Positions 54,301 through 64,000 of a stretch of 64,000 nucleotides of DNA are shown here, one piece after another. The notes below the pieces were generated by a model. That model was not told the origin of the DNA. It searched no databases and saw nothing but the letters and a program-made list of their open reading frames with translations. Position 1 is the stretch's first letter, and every line of letters begins with the position of its first letter. Source of the stretch: Rhea pennata (taxonomy: Eukaryota > Chordata > Aves > Rheiformes > Rheidae); assembly GCF_028389875.1 (NCBI RefSeq), contig NC_084678.1, positions 14,848,899-14,912,898 of the forward strand, in the 5' to 3' direction. Position numbers and translations under genes: made by a program.

Positions 54301-57300
54301 ACACATCTAAACCCTGCTCCTAAAATCCCAGCTGCTTCCCACAAAGTGAGCTGTATGTGCTGGCCAGGATACAAGATCTTGTTATGTGCCCTACTAAAAT
54401 ACAAGCATCTAGCACAACAAAACTTTTAATAATAATAATAATAAAAAAAAAGGAAACCTTTTACTTGGAGGAAGATGAAAGAATTCAAAACAGGTGACAA
54501 GAAAGTTTAGTTTTATGCACGCTTGGTCCTTCCCACAACCTCTGTCATCTCCTATAACCCACAATCAAGAGGTTGTAGCTCAGCAAGGCAAAACATATGC
54601 TTACACTGCAGTGACCACAACAGAGCAAATGCAAGCCTGTCTGTACTGTAGACCAAGAAGCTTTGACTGGCAGTTCAGTCCGTGCTGTTCCCCGAGACTG
54701 TGTGGCTAGCTAGCAAGTTGAACAGCTGTCCAGCTCCTGCAAGCCATGCTGAGCTCTGGTACCTCCATGATACACAAGAAGTGGCACAAGAAATGCTCCC
54801 TGAAGAAGCTCGCAGCATACGATACAGGTTTTCAGCACTTGGAAGGGAAGGGCTACCACGATCACAGCAGGTAGCAGGGTTAACCAGTAGCAAGCTTCAA
54901 GCTTTTAAAGACTCAGTATTTCTCATGAATCAGAGTTATATCTCCTGAAATATTCTTGCCTCCCTTGCACTTAAGAGGATAGTAAACGCTCCTCATTTAA
55001 TGTCTTTTTTTAGAAGTTAGACTAAAACAATTTACAGTAAATCATATACACAGTAACTATAAACCAAAGGTTAGGAATTTAAAAGCTCTGCGTATGAAGA
55101 GCTAGCATGACAGACTTTGTGGCTGAGCACCATCAATCTGCAGTCATCTGCTTTGTCAACAATATCTCCTGCTCATTAAAGAATCTAAATTTCATTATGC
55201 ATGTGTGCACAACAGATTATGCATTTTAAACTCAAACTACAGAGCCAACATACCTCATAATAGTCTTCAAAAGAAGGATCACAAACATCTTCAAGCTCAC
55301 TTAGCCTGACAGCCTCACAGCTTTAACTGTTGATGGTTGTAGGAAAATGGAACCCAGGATAGCTTAAGTTAGTCTTCGAGATTTAATATGACCAAAAGAC
55401 ACATACCACAGGAAATTCTTTTAAAACGGTTAATAAATAATTTTGTGGGATTCACTTTTCTCCTCCCCATGCCAAAACCACATACACAGCAGAAGAGTTG
55501 GTCTGTAGTTCAAAACTATTCTTTAAAATTGAGAGCAAAGGTATTTCCCTCTGTACTCCATTCCACTGTCAATATGAGTGCAGCAAATGGAGCACCACAG
55601 CTAATGATTCTTCTGAACCGGTTTAGTTACTGTGTCAAAAACAAACAGCAGCCCTGACAAAGGAGCTTCAGTGGCAGATAAGGTGAACTAGCTGCCAGGT
55701 CAATCGGCAAAGCAGTTGCAAGTTTGAACAATTCAGTTATCTGCAATTATCAAGAAGTACTTTTGGGCTAAGCAGAGTTATGGTAAAGAGCAATGACAGT
55801 CTAAACATTTACTCAGCACATACACTCATGGCTCTCAGCGTACAGCTGTTGCTCAACATGAGCTTTGTGAAGTTTGAGTGCTAAGACTCAAAGGGAGGCA
55901 CTTACTCACCAACAGAGATTTGGGGGGAGGATGAGGGAAAAGATAAGTATTTTAGACTACGAACCAAAGCAGCTCTGTTTTAAACCAGTACATTGAGATC
56001 CCACAGACTTCACAGCCAAGAATTACATTTGAAAAATACAGTCTAATAAAACTTCTATTATTTTGCCTGACTTGGAGGAAGTCTTGTAAAGTAATATTGC
56101 AAATAAAATGCTAGAAAATAGCCATGCACTACTACATAAAGCCTTGGAAGTACATTCAAACTCATAGCACAGTAGTATCAGAATAAGGAAAATCTGTTCC
56201 CAAAACACCGGGACTTGTTTGCTGGAAGTCTGGGTCAGGGCCCCACCAATCCCTCCTAGAAGTTAAGCTACTCAGTTATTCATGTTTCATTTGGTAGTGT
56301 TTTCCCTCTCAGCTGACAACACATTGACTTGAAAAAGCAAGACAACATCATTTCTACTACCATCAGCACCTCCCTCACAAAAGCCCTGCAGGCCAGTAGC
56401 GAGGGGAAAGGAAAGGTCAGAATGACAGTCCTCTAGAGCTTCCCCGTTCCCGTGGCCTGTGCTCGTCCCCCCGAAGCACAGCTGTCAGAGGCGTTCGCAA
56501 GACCGCTTTGAAAAGCTACAGAATCTGCCTGCAGGTGAGATCAACGGCAAGTACAGTTCACGCCGTATGCAGGTTCCCTCTGAACCAGGAGCAAGGCTCC
56601 TTTAAAAGCCTCTTGCTCCTTCCAGATGAAGAGGTCTAATAACCTTAATGCTAGAAGTCTCCACGATTGCTTGACCAAGAACCCTTCACAGGAGGGCATG
56701 GGATACAAGGACATATATTTTCTGATTTTTATGTTTCCTGCTAGGCATATGAATTACTTATTCTCTTTTTTTGATTATATCTGGCTGGGAGCTTCATATA
56801 TTAAAGTTACTAATCATAAGCCATAAACATTAACATCGGACCCATGTAATTCATCTGTAGGTGCAAATATGAGACAAAGCTGTTGAAGTAAACTGTACTT
56901 GCTGAGAAGGAGACTCCAGCCTTTGGCTGAGCTTTAAATAAAGCACAGGTTTATAAAGTATTTATTTTCAGGTCTGAGTATCACCTTGCAATCTACTGTT
57001 TGTGTCTGTAAAGTCAAAGCCTCCAGACTCTGCTAAACATTGTTGCTTCCTGAAAAGCACCATATGTGCTCAGGTTATTCCAAATACAGCTTGGAAATTA
57101 AAACCAAGACCTTTAAACATTAGATGTCATCCACCTCAACAAAATATGCATATCAGCAGCTAAACTGTCAGCAGGACAGAACAAATACATCAACCATCAC
57201 AAGCATAAAAGCCTGACCAAGCATTTCTGCCATTTTACACATAGAACAAATTTGATCACAACTGTGTCAGCAATACTGAATCCAATTAACACTTAAAAAG

Positions 57301-60300
57301 CAGAACTAGTCCAAAGTACTGCTGTCATCAACTGTTGTTTAAACCCTCATCCTTAAAATGATCTAGATCAGCTCAGTCACTTCTGATTCATCAAAAAAAA
57401 AAAAAAAAAAAAAAAAACCAGCAACAACAAAAACCCAGCATTCAGCTGAGTCCCCTGACCACTGAACATCAAGCACAATAAAGCTTCAGTGGCAAATAAT
57501 TTAGTCCCAGTATTTGCTTTTCGGCCCAGCCAACACACAGGGAATACAAGGCAAAATAGCTGCTCTGCATTACACCATACTGAAACCTCTGAAGTGCACA
57601 ACAAGCATTGACATTCAGGGCTGTTGTTCCTATTCTTCATGCTTTCATAACCTGGCTATTTTCAGGGCTCTGTTATTTGTGTTTCTCAAGAAAGCCTGCA
57701 GACCCAGCTGTAGAAATTCATTAAAATCTATGAATGCTGATTTGTTCATTATTTGCTGCCTCCCTCCACTGTGTTTTGTTAGGCTTGTTCTCTGAAAGAA
57801 CAAAAGAAGGGAATAAGATGGAAAAGGAGGAGGGATGACAAGCAGAATAAGAAAGCTGGTATAGCACAGACTTGTAATTTGAGATCCTGTAAACAGAGCA
57901 TTCTTTAGAAAAACAAAAATAGAAGGTTAAAGTCATTTTAAGTTTATAATGCTCAGCCAGCAGTGCATCAAAACTAGGCATTTAGATTAAAAAGTACCTT
58001 CAAGGGAACACTATTAACTCACCCCCAGTTCATCACTTAAGTTTCCATCCTGAAGGACCTGACAGCTACACAACAACTCTGAGAATCTCAACATTGTGTC
58101 ACTTAAGCAGTTTACCTATGCCTCAGACCATACCAGAGATCTTGCCTGCTGCTAATAAACAAATCCCGGCTCCAGCGAGATGTAGCTGCAGCCTGCCCCG
58201 AGCTACACTAGCCAGTCCCATCGGCTTCTTGCAACTTCACAATCAAGTTGAACAAGATGGAGTTTTCTAACAAAACTCTGTACAAAGAAACTGCCAGTTC
58301 CGGACAAGTAAAGGGATCTCTACTGATCTGGGCACACGTTGATGCTATGAAATTACAAGTTATAGCACAGGACTTGATCAGCACTGGTTACCCATAGCAG
58401 AGGGAATAAATCTGGGAGCGCCTTCTGTCCAAGCCCTGGCACATTCAAGAGAGGCTCCTCTGAGGGCAATTCAAAGCGGCTCTTCATAGTGACTGAAAAA
58501 AGAAAAAGGACTCTAAGGAGAACAGCTGCCTTAAGTGGGCACCAAAGATTAGATGTCCAGAGTAGCAAACACCACCTCCTCCTCCGAAGAGTTCATAAGC
58601 CTGTATTTGCACGAGGTAAACAGTTAACCCATGTGGTGAGTGGCAACATACTTTACAGTAAGAAGGTATCTAAATTCCAGAGTCCCAATAAAAGGAAAGC
58701 CATTTGGGTTTGTTTGTTGGTACAAGGATGGCAGAAAGATATGCAGCTTTTTAGGTCCCTTCTGAATCTTACTTTGCAAATACTACACCATGCAGAAAGA
58801 GATAACACTGTAACAGTAACTATCCTGCATGATGGAAACACATCTGACGGAATCCCTCCGCATATCTGCGACGAAAGGAGATGCAGGCATTTTGCAGGGA
58901 CTGAGGGCTGCTGTCCACTTTGGGATGGATCATGGAACCAAATGGAGAAAATAAAGTGTTCTGAAAGCCCTCCCATCAGTTAAAATAGTCATTCCAAAGG
59001 CTGGTCCATCTCTTCCACTCTGGCACCTAAGACTGGCAGTAAATATTTTGGGAGAGTTTTTTAATACATTTCTACAGGCAGTGTAAAACTGTCCTTTTAC
59101 CAGACTGTCCTCTTACTGTGTCAGTAAGACACAGGCTCATATTTAATATTTGAGAGAACTGTCATCCATTAATTGGCCCAGTCCCTTTATCAAGCCATTT
59201 ACACTTTTTGGGCTCCTGCAGCAATGAATCTGACGATTCAATCATGGATATATTAAAAAAAAATGCAGCTCTTCTGCCTGACAATTGCCATGAGTTCTCC
59301 CTGCAACACTTCAAGACAAAAAACAAACAAACAAACAAACAAACAAAACTTTCACGGCAGATCACCTTCATTAGAGGTGAGTAAAATGATTACGGCAATG
59401 CCATGTATCATTTCAGCCCTCTGTTTTCCAAGCTGAAGAAAATCAGTTTTGTCATTACTCAGGCAGAAACCCTTTTATTCCTCTGAATATCCTCCTCACA
59501 CTTCTTTCTACCATTTAGTCCTGATTCAACTTTCTTTTCAGAAGGACTGATTAAATTATAGTGAACAATATCTAAAATTAGATGCCAAGGGAAGAGGCAG
59601 GAAGGACATCAAACAAACGAAAAATCCAAGAAATACATATTTAATAACTTTCAGTTTGTGTCCTATTGACCTGGGATGGAAAGAGGAAGGATGAATAAAT
59701 TACACAAACTCCAGATGTACAAAATTCAGTATGCCTGTGAACAGAACATTCTGTGTGCCACATGCATGCTTCTATCGCTCCTGATGCAAAACTTGCTCTG
59801 AAAAGCGTGATATGCAACATTAAAACAATAGTGCAAACGGCACAGCCCCATGTACACTAAAAAGGCTTTTGAGGACTACCACAGGAGTAGTATGAAGAAG
59901 CTGTGTCATAGCAACACTGTTACTTCAGGTTTTACTGCACAAACTGTATCTAACAGTGTAATCAGTGCATACAGAGCACTGAAGTAGCAGGCCTAGTTTC
60001 AATTTCTTCAAGAAGTGGGGAAAGAAGATCCTTTCCATTATGAAAGGGAAAGCAATAGGTGGCACATGACAATCAAGAAGAAACCAGCTTGGCAGGGGCA
60101 ACTCATAAAAATATTCTTACTCACAAATAGCCACTTTCCTCTAAAATTCACTGGAACAGTTTATTGATGATCAACAGGCCACATCCATTACATGGACGTG
60201 CAATGAAAGGGAACGCTAATCAACTGTCTTAGCAAAGCTCCCCATCTTTAAAGCAAAGACATCATCTCCATTTCTGTTAAAAAACAAAGCTCTGGAAGCC

Positions 60301-61855
60301 ACTAAAAAGAACACAGAGACTTGGATGTGTTTTGCTTATACATATGCTCAGAGGGCCAGCTTACTTTGCAAAGCTATTTCTGCAAGGAAAATGCCTGACA
60401 AGAGTTGCTTTAGAACTTAAATCCCAAAGATCTGAACAAGATCTTGCCTTTCAGCAGATTAGAAACCTCGCGCTTTCAGGCTGCTAAAAGTCTCCTGGCT
60501 TTAAAACAACAATTTCCCTCTGAAGGCCAGAACATCCTTCTCTGAAGTTGATTCAGAAACTTTCAAGCACGCGAGCATGTATTAATATTCCTCTCAGAGC
60601 TACTGTGTAAACAAGCAGTAGAAATTAGGGGAAAGTACTACACTCGGTAGCAGTCAGATTACACGGAGTAAGAGCTTACCTAACAACGCCTCTCTTAGCT
60701 TCATCCGCAAACAGAAAATTTCAAAGATCAGGCTTTGAAAAAGCACAAAGCATGAGGCATTCATTTACCGCAGAATCCCAGCTGCAGACTAAGCTGTGGA
60801 AATATTCTGCAACCTCCGCCCCCCTCCACCAGACACCTGCACAACTTTGGGCAGCTGAAGGCAGGAGGAAAGTAGCGCTGCAAGAAGCCCCCTTCCAGCA
60901 TCAGCGCACCCGGCGAAAGGGCAGGGCAGAGGCGGGGATGCAAGCGAAGGCAGCCGCGGCGGCTCACGGCGCCGAGCTTCCGCGGCGACAAAACACGCGG
61001 GGCGGCCGCGGGCAGGTGCTTCCCCGGCCGGCGGCTCCGCGGGGGGCGGTGGAAGAAGCCGGCGGCGGGAGGGAGCCCCCGTCTCCCACGGCCGGCCGCC
61101 CCCGGGGCGGCGGTTTCCCATGCGCGGGGCCCCCGGGCCCTGGGAAAGTCCGGCTCTTCCCAGGGCTGCGGCGCTTCCCACGCCCCGCCGCGGCGGGGGG
61201 ACCGCGGGTCACGGCGCCTCGGCCCGCGGCGGGGGGCGGGGAGAGGCCGCGGCGCGGGCGGCCCGGCCCGCTCCCACCCCGCGGGGCGGAGCCGAGCCCC
61301 CGGCCCCTCACTCACTCACCTCTGCCGCTGCACCTCCAGCGCCAAGCCGCCGCCCGCGGCGCTCGGCGCGGGGCTCAGCAGCCCCGGCGCGCCCGGCTTG
61401 GCGGCCGCCGGCATCCCCGGCGGGGCGGGCGGCGGCGGCGGGCAGAGCTGGCCGCCCAGCAGCAGCTGCGGCAGGAAGATGCCCCCGCGGGGCGGCTCCG
61501 CGTCGCCCTTGGTTCCCGCGGCGGCGGCGGCGAGGGGGGCGCCAGGCAGGAGCAGCGCCGGCGGCGGCGCGTGGGGGGCCCGCGGCGGCTGGCAGGACGG
61601 CGGCGGCGACAGGAGGCGCGGGAGGGCTGCGGCCGGCTCCGCCGCCGCCTCCTCCCCGTCGCCCGGGCCCGCGGGGGGCAGCGGCGGCGGCGGCTTCTCG
61701 GCGGCCAGGCAGGGCGGGCGCCCGTCCAGGGAGATGTTGTTGAGGAAGAAGAGGGCGGCCTGGCGCCGCCGGGAGTCGCCGCGCTTCCGCGGCGGCGGCG
61801 GCTGCTCGCGGGGCGGCCGGCCGGGCGGCGAGCCGCACGCCGTGGCCGCGGCCAT
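36173..61855 (-). CDS. CABLES2: CDK5 and ABL1 enzyme substrate 2 (Cables2), ten coding exons
   Basis: Cables proteins are cyclin-box adaptors that link CDK5, CDK2 and c-Abl and affect proliferation, p53/p73 signalling and neuronal kinase activity (family knowledge). Coding exons on the minus strand: 61,855-61,320; 45,736-45,665; 45,487-45,395; 44,076-43,999; 42,338-42,230; 41,626-41,461; 40,708-40,605; 40,209-40,103; 36,974-36,770; 36,313-36,173. All have GT-AG ends and compatible phases, giving 536 residues. Residues 29-45 carry the conserved [17 protein letters not shown]; 1-178 is otherwise Ala/Pro/Gly-rich and disordered; about 385-530 is the cyclin-box fold. [15 protein letters not shown] and the C-terminus [11 protein letters not shown] match CABLES2, not CABLES1. 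Adjacency to RPS21 agrees. Human CABLES2 is shorter (478 aa by memory), mostly in exon 1. The start MAAATACG is chosen by similarity; an in-frame ATG at 61,936 overlaps a CCAAT box and is less likely. Confidence 0.95.
36600..36619. repeat. (AAT)n microsatellite in CABLES2 intron 9
   Basis: About six AAT units. Simple repeat with no other signal. Confidence 0.9.
36770..36974 (-). CDS. CABLES2: CABLES2 exon 9, core of cyclin box
   Basis: 205 nt, acceptor CTATCTCCAG and donor GTAAGT. Residues 422-490 include [15 protein letters not shown] and [20 protein letters not shown], the cyclin-box helices most conserved in the family. Confidence 0.97.
37330..37386. repeat. Short imperfect direct repeat near the CR1 5' side
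   Basis: TGTGATCCAC followed by ATTTACT occurs twice about 22 bp apart. It is a minor local duplication in CABLES2 intron 8. Confidence 0.6.
37618..39430 (+). mobile_element. CR1 LINE, 5'-truncated, inside CABLES2 intron 8
   Basis: Chicken-repeat-1 non-LTR retrotransposon carrying the reverse transcriptase part of ORF2. Open blocks encode [36 protein letters not shown], the RT motif [13 protein letters not shown] (about 38,310-38,345), [15 protein letters not shown] and the catalytic FADDTKL (about 38,557-38,577). The coding sequence ends at 39,359 and is followed by the CR1 3' UTR, closing with GATTCTATG. It is broken: the frame shifts near 37,770-37,800 and again near 38,450, and the 5' half (ORF1 and endonuclease) is missing. 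It is inserted antisense to the host gene. The relatively intact second half (297 codons) suggests moderate age. Confidence 0.95.
40103..40209 (-). CDS. CABLES2: CABLES2 exon 8
   Basis: 107 nt, donor GTAAGA and acceptor CATTTCAG. Residues 387-421: [20 protein letters not shown] then [15 protein letters not shown], the entry to the cyclin-box region. Confidence 0.96.
40605..40708 (-). CDS. CABLES2: CABLES2 exon 7
   Basis: 104 nt, acceptor CCTTCAG and donor GTAAGT. Encodes [20 protein letters not shown] then [14 protein letters not shown], a signature segment of Cables proteins. Confidence 0.96.
41461..41626 (-). CDS. CABLES2: CABLES2 exon 6
   Basis: 166 nt, acceptor TATTTAAG and donor GTAAGG. 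Encodes [20 protein letters not shown] through [11 protein letters not shown]. The [15 protein letters not shown] wording is what separates CABLES2 from CABLES1. Confidence 0.96.
42230..42338 (-). CDS. CABLES2: CABLES2 exon 5
   Basis: 109 nt, acceptor CCTTTAG and donor GTAAGG. Encodes [20 protein letters not shown] then [16 protein letters not shown]. Confidence 0.95.
43999..44076 (-). CDS. CABLES2: CABLES2 exon 4
   Basis: 78 nt, acceptor TATCTACAG and donor GTGAGT. Encodes [20 protein letters not shown] then ESLRI. Confidence 0.95.
45395..45487 (-). CDS. CABLES2: CABLES2 exon 3
   Basis: 93 nt, acceptor AATTGCAG and donor GTAACT. Encodes [20 protein letters not shown] then [10 protein letters not shown]. 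The Ser-Pro and basic residues form a CDK-type phosphorylation context (SPRH). Confidence 0.95.
45665..45736 (-). CDS. CABLES2: CABLES2 exon 2
   Basis: 72 nt, acceptor ATTTTACAG and donor GTACTT. Encodes [20 protein letters not shown] then SVR. It joins in phase to exon 1 (AG left over) and exon 3. The match to Cables RR-x-ISQR-SLE-LED is clear. Confidence 0.93.
49352..49375. repeat. Poly(A) tract, 24 nt
   Basis: Uninterrupted A run. No retroposed body recognised. Confidence 0.95.
49447..49480. repeat. Perfect 14-bp stem-loop in CABLES2 intron 1
   Basis: TTGAATTCCAGTGG and its exact complement flank a 6-nt spacer TCTGAT. The 10-mer GTGGTCTGAT also occurs twice at a 19-bp offset across the left arm. 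Confidence 0.9.
53059..53096. repeat. 19-bp perfect tandem duplication
   Basis: AAGGAGAATCCCTATTTTT occurs twice head to tail. Recent slippage or duplication in CABLES2 intron 1. Confidence 0.9.
57393..57417. repeat. Poly(A) tract, 25 nt
   Basis: Uninterrupted A run followed by CAACAACAA-type sequence. No element recognised. Confidence 0.95.
59320..59348. repeat. (AAAC)n microsatellite
   Basis: About six AAAC units in CABLES2 intron 1. Confidence 0.95.
61320..61855 (-). CDS. CABLES2: CABLES2 exon 1
   Basis: Starts at ATG 61,855 with [12 protein letters not shown] and ends with LEVQRQ plus AG before donor GTGAGT. 178 codons plus two bases. It holds the conserved [17 protein letters not shown] block and a long Ala/Pro/Gly low-complexity region. 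Confidence 0.93.
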
Positions 61856-61859
61856 TCTC

Positions 61860-61995
61860 CGAATGAGCCGCGACGGCCTCGGCCGCCCGGGCGGGGTGGT
61901 GCGGAGCGCGGCGCGGCCGGCAGCTCGCCCGCTCATTGGCCGCGGCGCGGCGGGATGCAAATGAGCCAGGCCGCGGCCCGGCGCTCATTGGCTCG
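61860..61995 (-). promoter_or_regulatory. CABLES2: CABLES2 core promoter: CCAAT, octamer, CCAAT
   Basis: Two copies of GCCAATGAGC (CCAAT at 61,939-61,935 and 61,991-61,987, 52 bp apart) flank an exact octamer site ATGCAAAT at 61,955-61,962. No TATA box was seen. The inner CCAAT lies about 80 bp from the start codon, so transcription probably begins between about 61,920 and 61,860 with a short 5' UTR. Confidence 0.65.
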
Positions 61996-62160
61996 GCTTC
62001 TCCTCGTGGGTAGCCCCCCCCCCGGCGGCCGGCGGCGCTCGGCGGGGTCCTAGAGCCGCAGGAGGCGCAGCGCCAGCACCGGCCCCGCGCGGCTCTGCGG
62101 TGCCGCCGGCAGCCGGGCCGGGCCGCCCCTGGCCCCCCTCCCGGGCTGACCGCCTCCGGT

Positions 62161-62232
62161 CACACACCTCGTCTGTCCCTCGTCCTGGGACAGCACACAG
62201 GCGGCGCCTTCCTCCCTTATGAATGCCCCTAC
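62161..62232. other. Spacer between promoter island and minisatellite
   Basis: Short non-repetitive stretch with no recognised element. Confidence 0.5.
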
Positions 62233-63062
62233 GCCTGACACCCACGACGTCCCCTCACAAACACCCACCACGTCCCCTCACAAACACCCACCACGTCCCC
62301 TCACGAACACCCACCGCGTCCCCTCACGAACACCCACCACGTCCCTGCACAAACACGCACCACGTCCCCTCACAAACACCCACGACGTCCCCTCACGAAC
62401 ACCTACCACGTCCCCTCACGAACACCCACCGCGTCCCCTCACGAACACCCACCACGTCCCTGCACAAACACGCACCACGTCCCCTCACAAACACCCACGA
62501 CGTCCCCTCACGAACACCTACCACGTCCCCTCACGAACACCCACCGTGTCCCTTCACAAACACCCACCACGTCCCTGCACAAACACCCACCACGTCCCTG
62601 CACAAACACCCACGACGTCCCCTCACAAACACCCACGACGTCCCCTCACGAACACCCACCGCGTCCCCTCACAAACACCCACCACATCCCTGCACAAACA
62701 TGCACCGTGTCCCCTCACGAACACCCACCACATCCCCTCATGAACACCCACCACGTCCCCTCACGAACACCCACCGCGTCCCCTCACAAACACCCACCAC
62801 ATCCCTGCACAAACATGCACTGTGTCCCCTCACGAACACCCACCACATCCCCTCACGAACACCCACCACGTCCCCTCACGAACACCCACCGCGTCCCTGC
62901 ACAAACACCCACCACATCCCTGCACAGACATGCACCGTGTCCCCTCACGAACACCCACCACGTCCCCTCATGAACACCCACCACGTCCCCTCACGAACAC
63001 CCACCGCGTCCCCTCACGAACACCCACCACGTCCCCTCACGAATACGCACCGCGTCCCCACA
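62233..63062. repeat. Minisatellite, 23-bp unit, about 36 copies
   Basis: Unit of the type CCACGTCCCCTCACAAACACC plus CA, with variants at a few positions (CACAA/CACGA, CCCTGCAC, CACG/CACA/CGCG/CGTG). Variants recur in order, giving higher-order blocks of about 115 bp (five units) and 138 bp (six units). Because 23 is not a multiple of 3 and no unit contains a stop, all three plus-strand frames stay open, which makes a spurious 305-codon frame. It lies about 250 bp upstream of the CABLES2 promoter. Confidence 0.97.
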
Positions 63063-64000
63063 CAGCAGGCACCGGCAGCCCTGTGCTCCCAAGGTCTCCC
63101 GGCCTTCCTGGAAGCAGGGCAGACACGTCTGCTAAAATGACCAGCACGCCTTGGTGCACGTCAGACAGTTCCCATAAAAGCCGATAAGGGCAGTTATTCT
63201 TATCCCAGTCTAGCCGACTGGGACCCGGCCCCCCGCTGCGCCCCCGGGCTGCTCCAGTTGCGCGGTGGGGCTGGGTTTGGACACCAGCCTGCCGGCCCTG
63301 GGAGCGCGGGTACCTGTGGGCCGCGCTGAGATGCACCCGAAGCACCAAAACCAGCGCGGAGCGAGAAATCTCCGTGTGTCCTGGTCGCTGAGGGAAAGCG
63401 GACAGAGCACAGGGCTAAGCGTGGGCTGTATATGGAAAAGGCGGGCTCGGAGAGGGCTTGGTAGGGATCTGGGAGAACGTAAACTTGGGATTATCTCCAC
63501 GAAGTGACTCAAGGCGTATCTACACAGCACGCCGCCTCTCAGACTCCGATGTTTACACTGCACGGTATAAACATGCCCCTCGGGTAGCAGAGCCGACGTC
63601 TCCCACATCCCGGGGCGACGCTCTGACCGCTGGCCACATCAGAAAACGACGCCGTCTCTCCGCTGCGCTCGGAGGACATGGAGAGCATCCGTGTGGCTGC
63701 GCCTCGTGCGGGAGGTCGGAGAGCTTTGCTAGGAGCGAAGAAGCCTCCGGCGCGCGGAGCATCTGGCTGCGGGTGCTGTGTGCCCGAGCGACGGGAAACT
63801 CACGGCTGCTGTGCTTCCTGGAAACAAAAATGGGCCCTGTGCAACAGCATTTGTAGTATTTAATAATAATAATAGTAAAAGGATAGGAAACATAAGACAA
63901 TGTTTTCTATAGGATTTAATTTAAAAAGGTATTAAAACAATATAGTGCAGTATAAATCCTCCCCTTAAAATCCTAAGAACATCATCGGTATATTGTGATA
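63063..64000. other. GC-rich flank, no gene recognised
   Basis: 63,180-63,830 is CG-rich on both strands but shows no recognisable exon. 63,511-63,600 contains TCTACAC and TTTACACTGC blocks reminiscent of terminal motifs in non-autonomous DNA transposons of reptiles and birds (weak). From 63,840 the sequence becomes AT-rich, with a short AAT run at 63,859-63,872. Confidence 0.45.

Larger units (their letters stand above)
45737..61319 (-). other. CABLES2: CABLES2 intron 1 (15.6 kb)
   Basis: No nested gene could be supported on either strand. It contains simple tracts: a TTTTC run near 45,841-45,864, A24 at 49,352-49,375, AAT at 54,428-54,443, A25 at 57,393-57,417 and AAAC units at 59,320-59,348. 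It also holds a 14-bp perfect stem-loop at 49,447-49,480 and a 19-bp tandem duplication at 53,059. The open frames are short and unrecognised. Confidence 0.7.
60940..62160. other. CABLES2: CpG island of CABLES2
   Basis: About 1.2 kb of extremely CG-rich sequence covering the start of intron 1, exon 1 and the promoter. Long open frames on both strands here (up to 433 codons on the plus strand) are composition effects except the true exon 1. Confidence 0.9.

Noticed and set aside
60752-62053. 433-codon plus-strand open frame
   Set aside because: Antisense to CABLES2 exon 1 in a CpG island where stop codons are rare. The minus-strand frame contains the true conserved Cables N-terminus and a splice donor.
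62223-63140. 305-codon plus-strand open frame of repeated TSPHKHPPRPL-type sequence
   Set aside because: Translation of a 23-bp minisatellite. All three frames are open, so openness carries no coding signal.

Overview
This is a window of vertebrate nuclear DNA, almost certainly from a bird. It has spliced genes, GT-AG introns, CpG-island promoters, CR1 LINE copies ending in the ATTCTATG octamer, few young repeats, and old MIR-like SINE relics. I found no prokaryotic, organellar or viral genes.

Two genes can be read exon by exon, both on the minus strand. RPS21 (ribosomal protein eS21, 83 aa) runs from about 32,668 to 28,950: a non-coding first exon behind a TOP/ETS promoter, then five coding exons. 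CABLES2 (CDK5 and ABL1 enzyme substrate 2, a cyclin-box protein, 536 aa here) runs from about 61,900 to 33,060 in ten coding exons, with a 15.6-kb first intron and a 3.1-kb 3' UTR. All splice phases join into intact reading frames. The 3' end of CABLES2 lies about 400 bp upstream of the RPS21 start, so the genes are in tandem. As I remember the human locus (20q13.33), the same two genes are tail to tail.

Layout: 1-28,950 is intergenic with no exon I can support. It holds a tRNA-Val/CR1 composite SINE (2,341-2,486), about five MIR-like relics, two small orphan CpG clusters and a 370-bp stretch nearly devoid of G (19,620-19,990). 28,950-32,670 is RPS21, with a long near-perfect inverted repeat and a G21 tract in intron 2. 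33,060-61,855 is CABLES2, with a 1.8-kb 5'-truncated CR1 in intron 8 in the opposite orientation. 60,940-62,160 is the CABLES2 CpG island, with a CCAAT-octamer-CCAAT promoter. 62,233-63,062 is a minisatellite of 23-bp units with higher-order structure, just upstream of that promoter. 63,063-64,000 is GC-rich with no recognised gene.

The genes do not form a pathway. RPS21 is a housekeeping translation gene and CABLES2 is a cell-cycle and kinase-adaptor gene. The most interesting items are the intronic RPS21 hairpin, the tRNA-Val-headed SINE, the promoter-proximal minisatellite, and the gene orientation.
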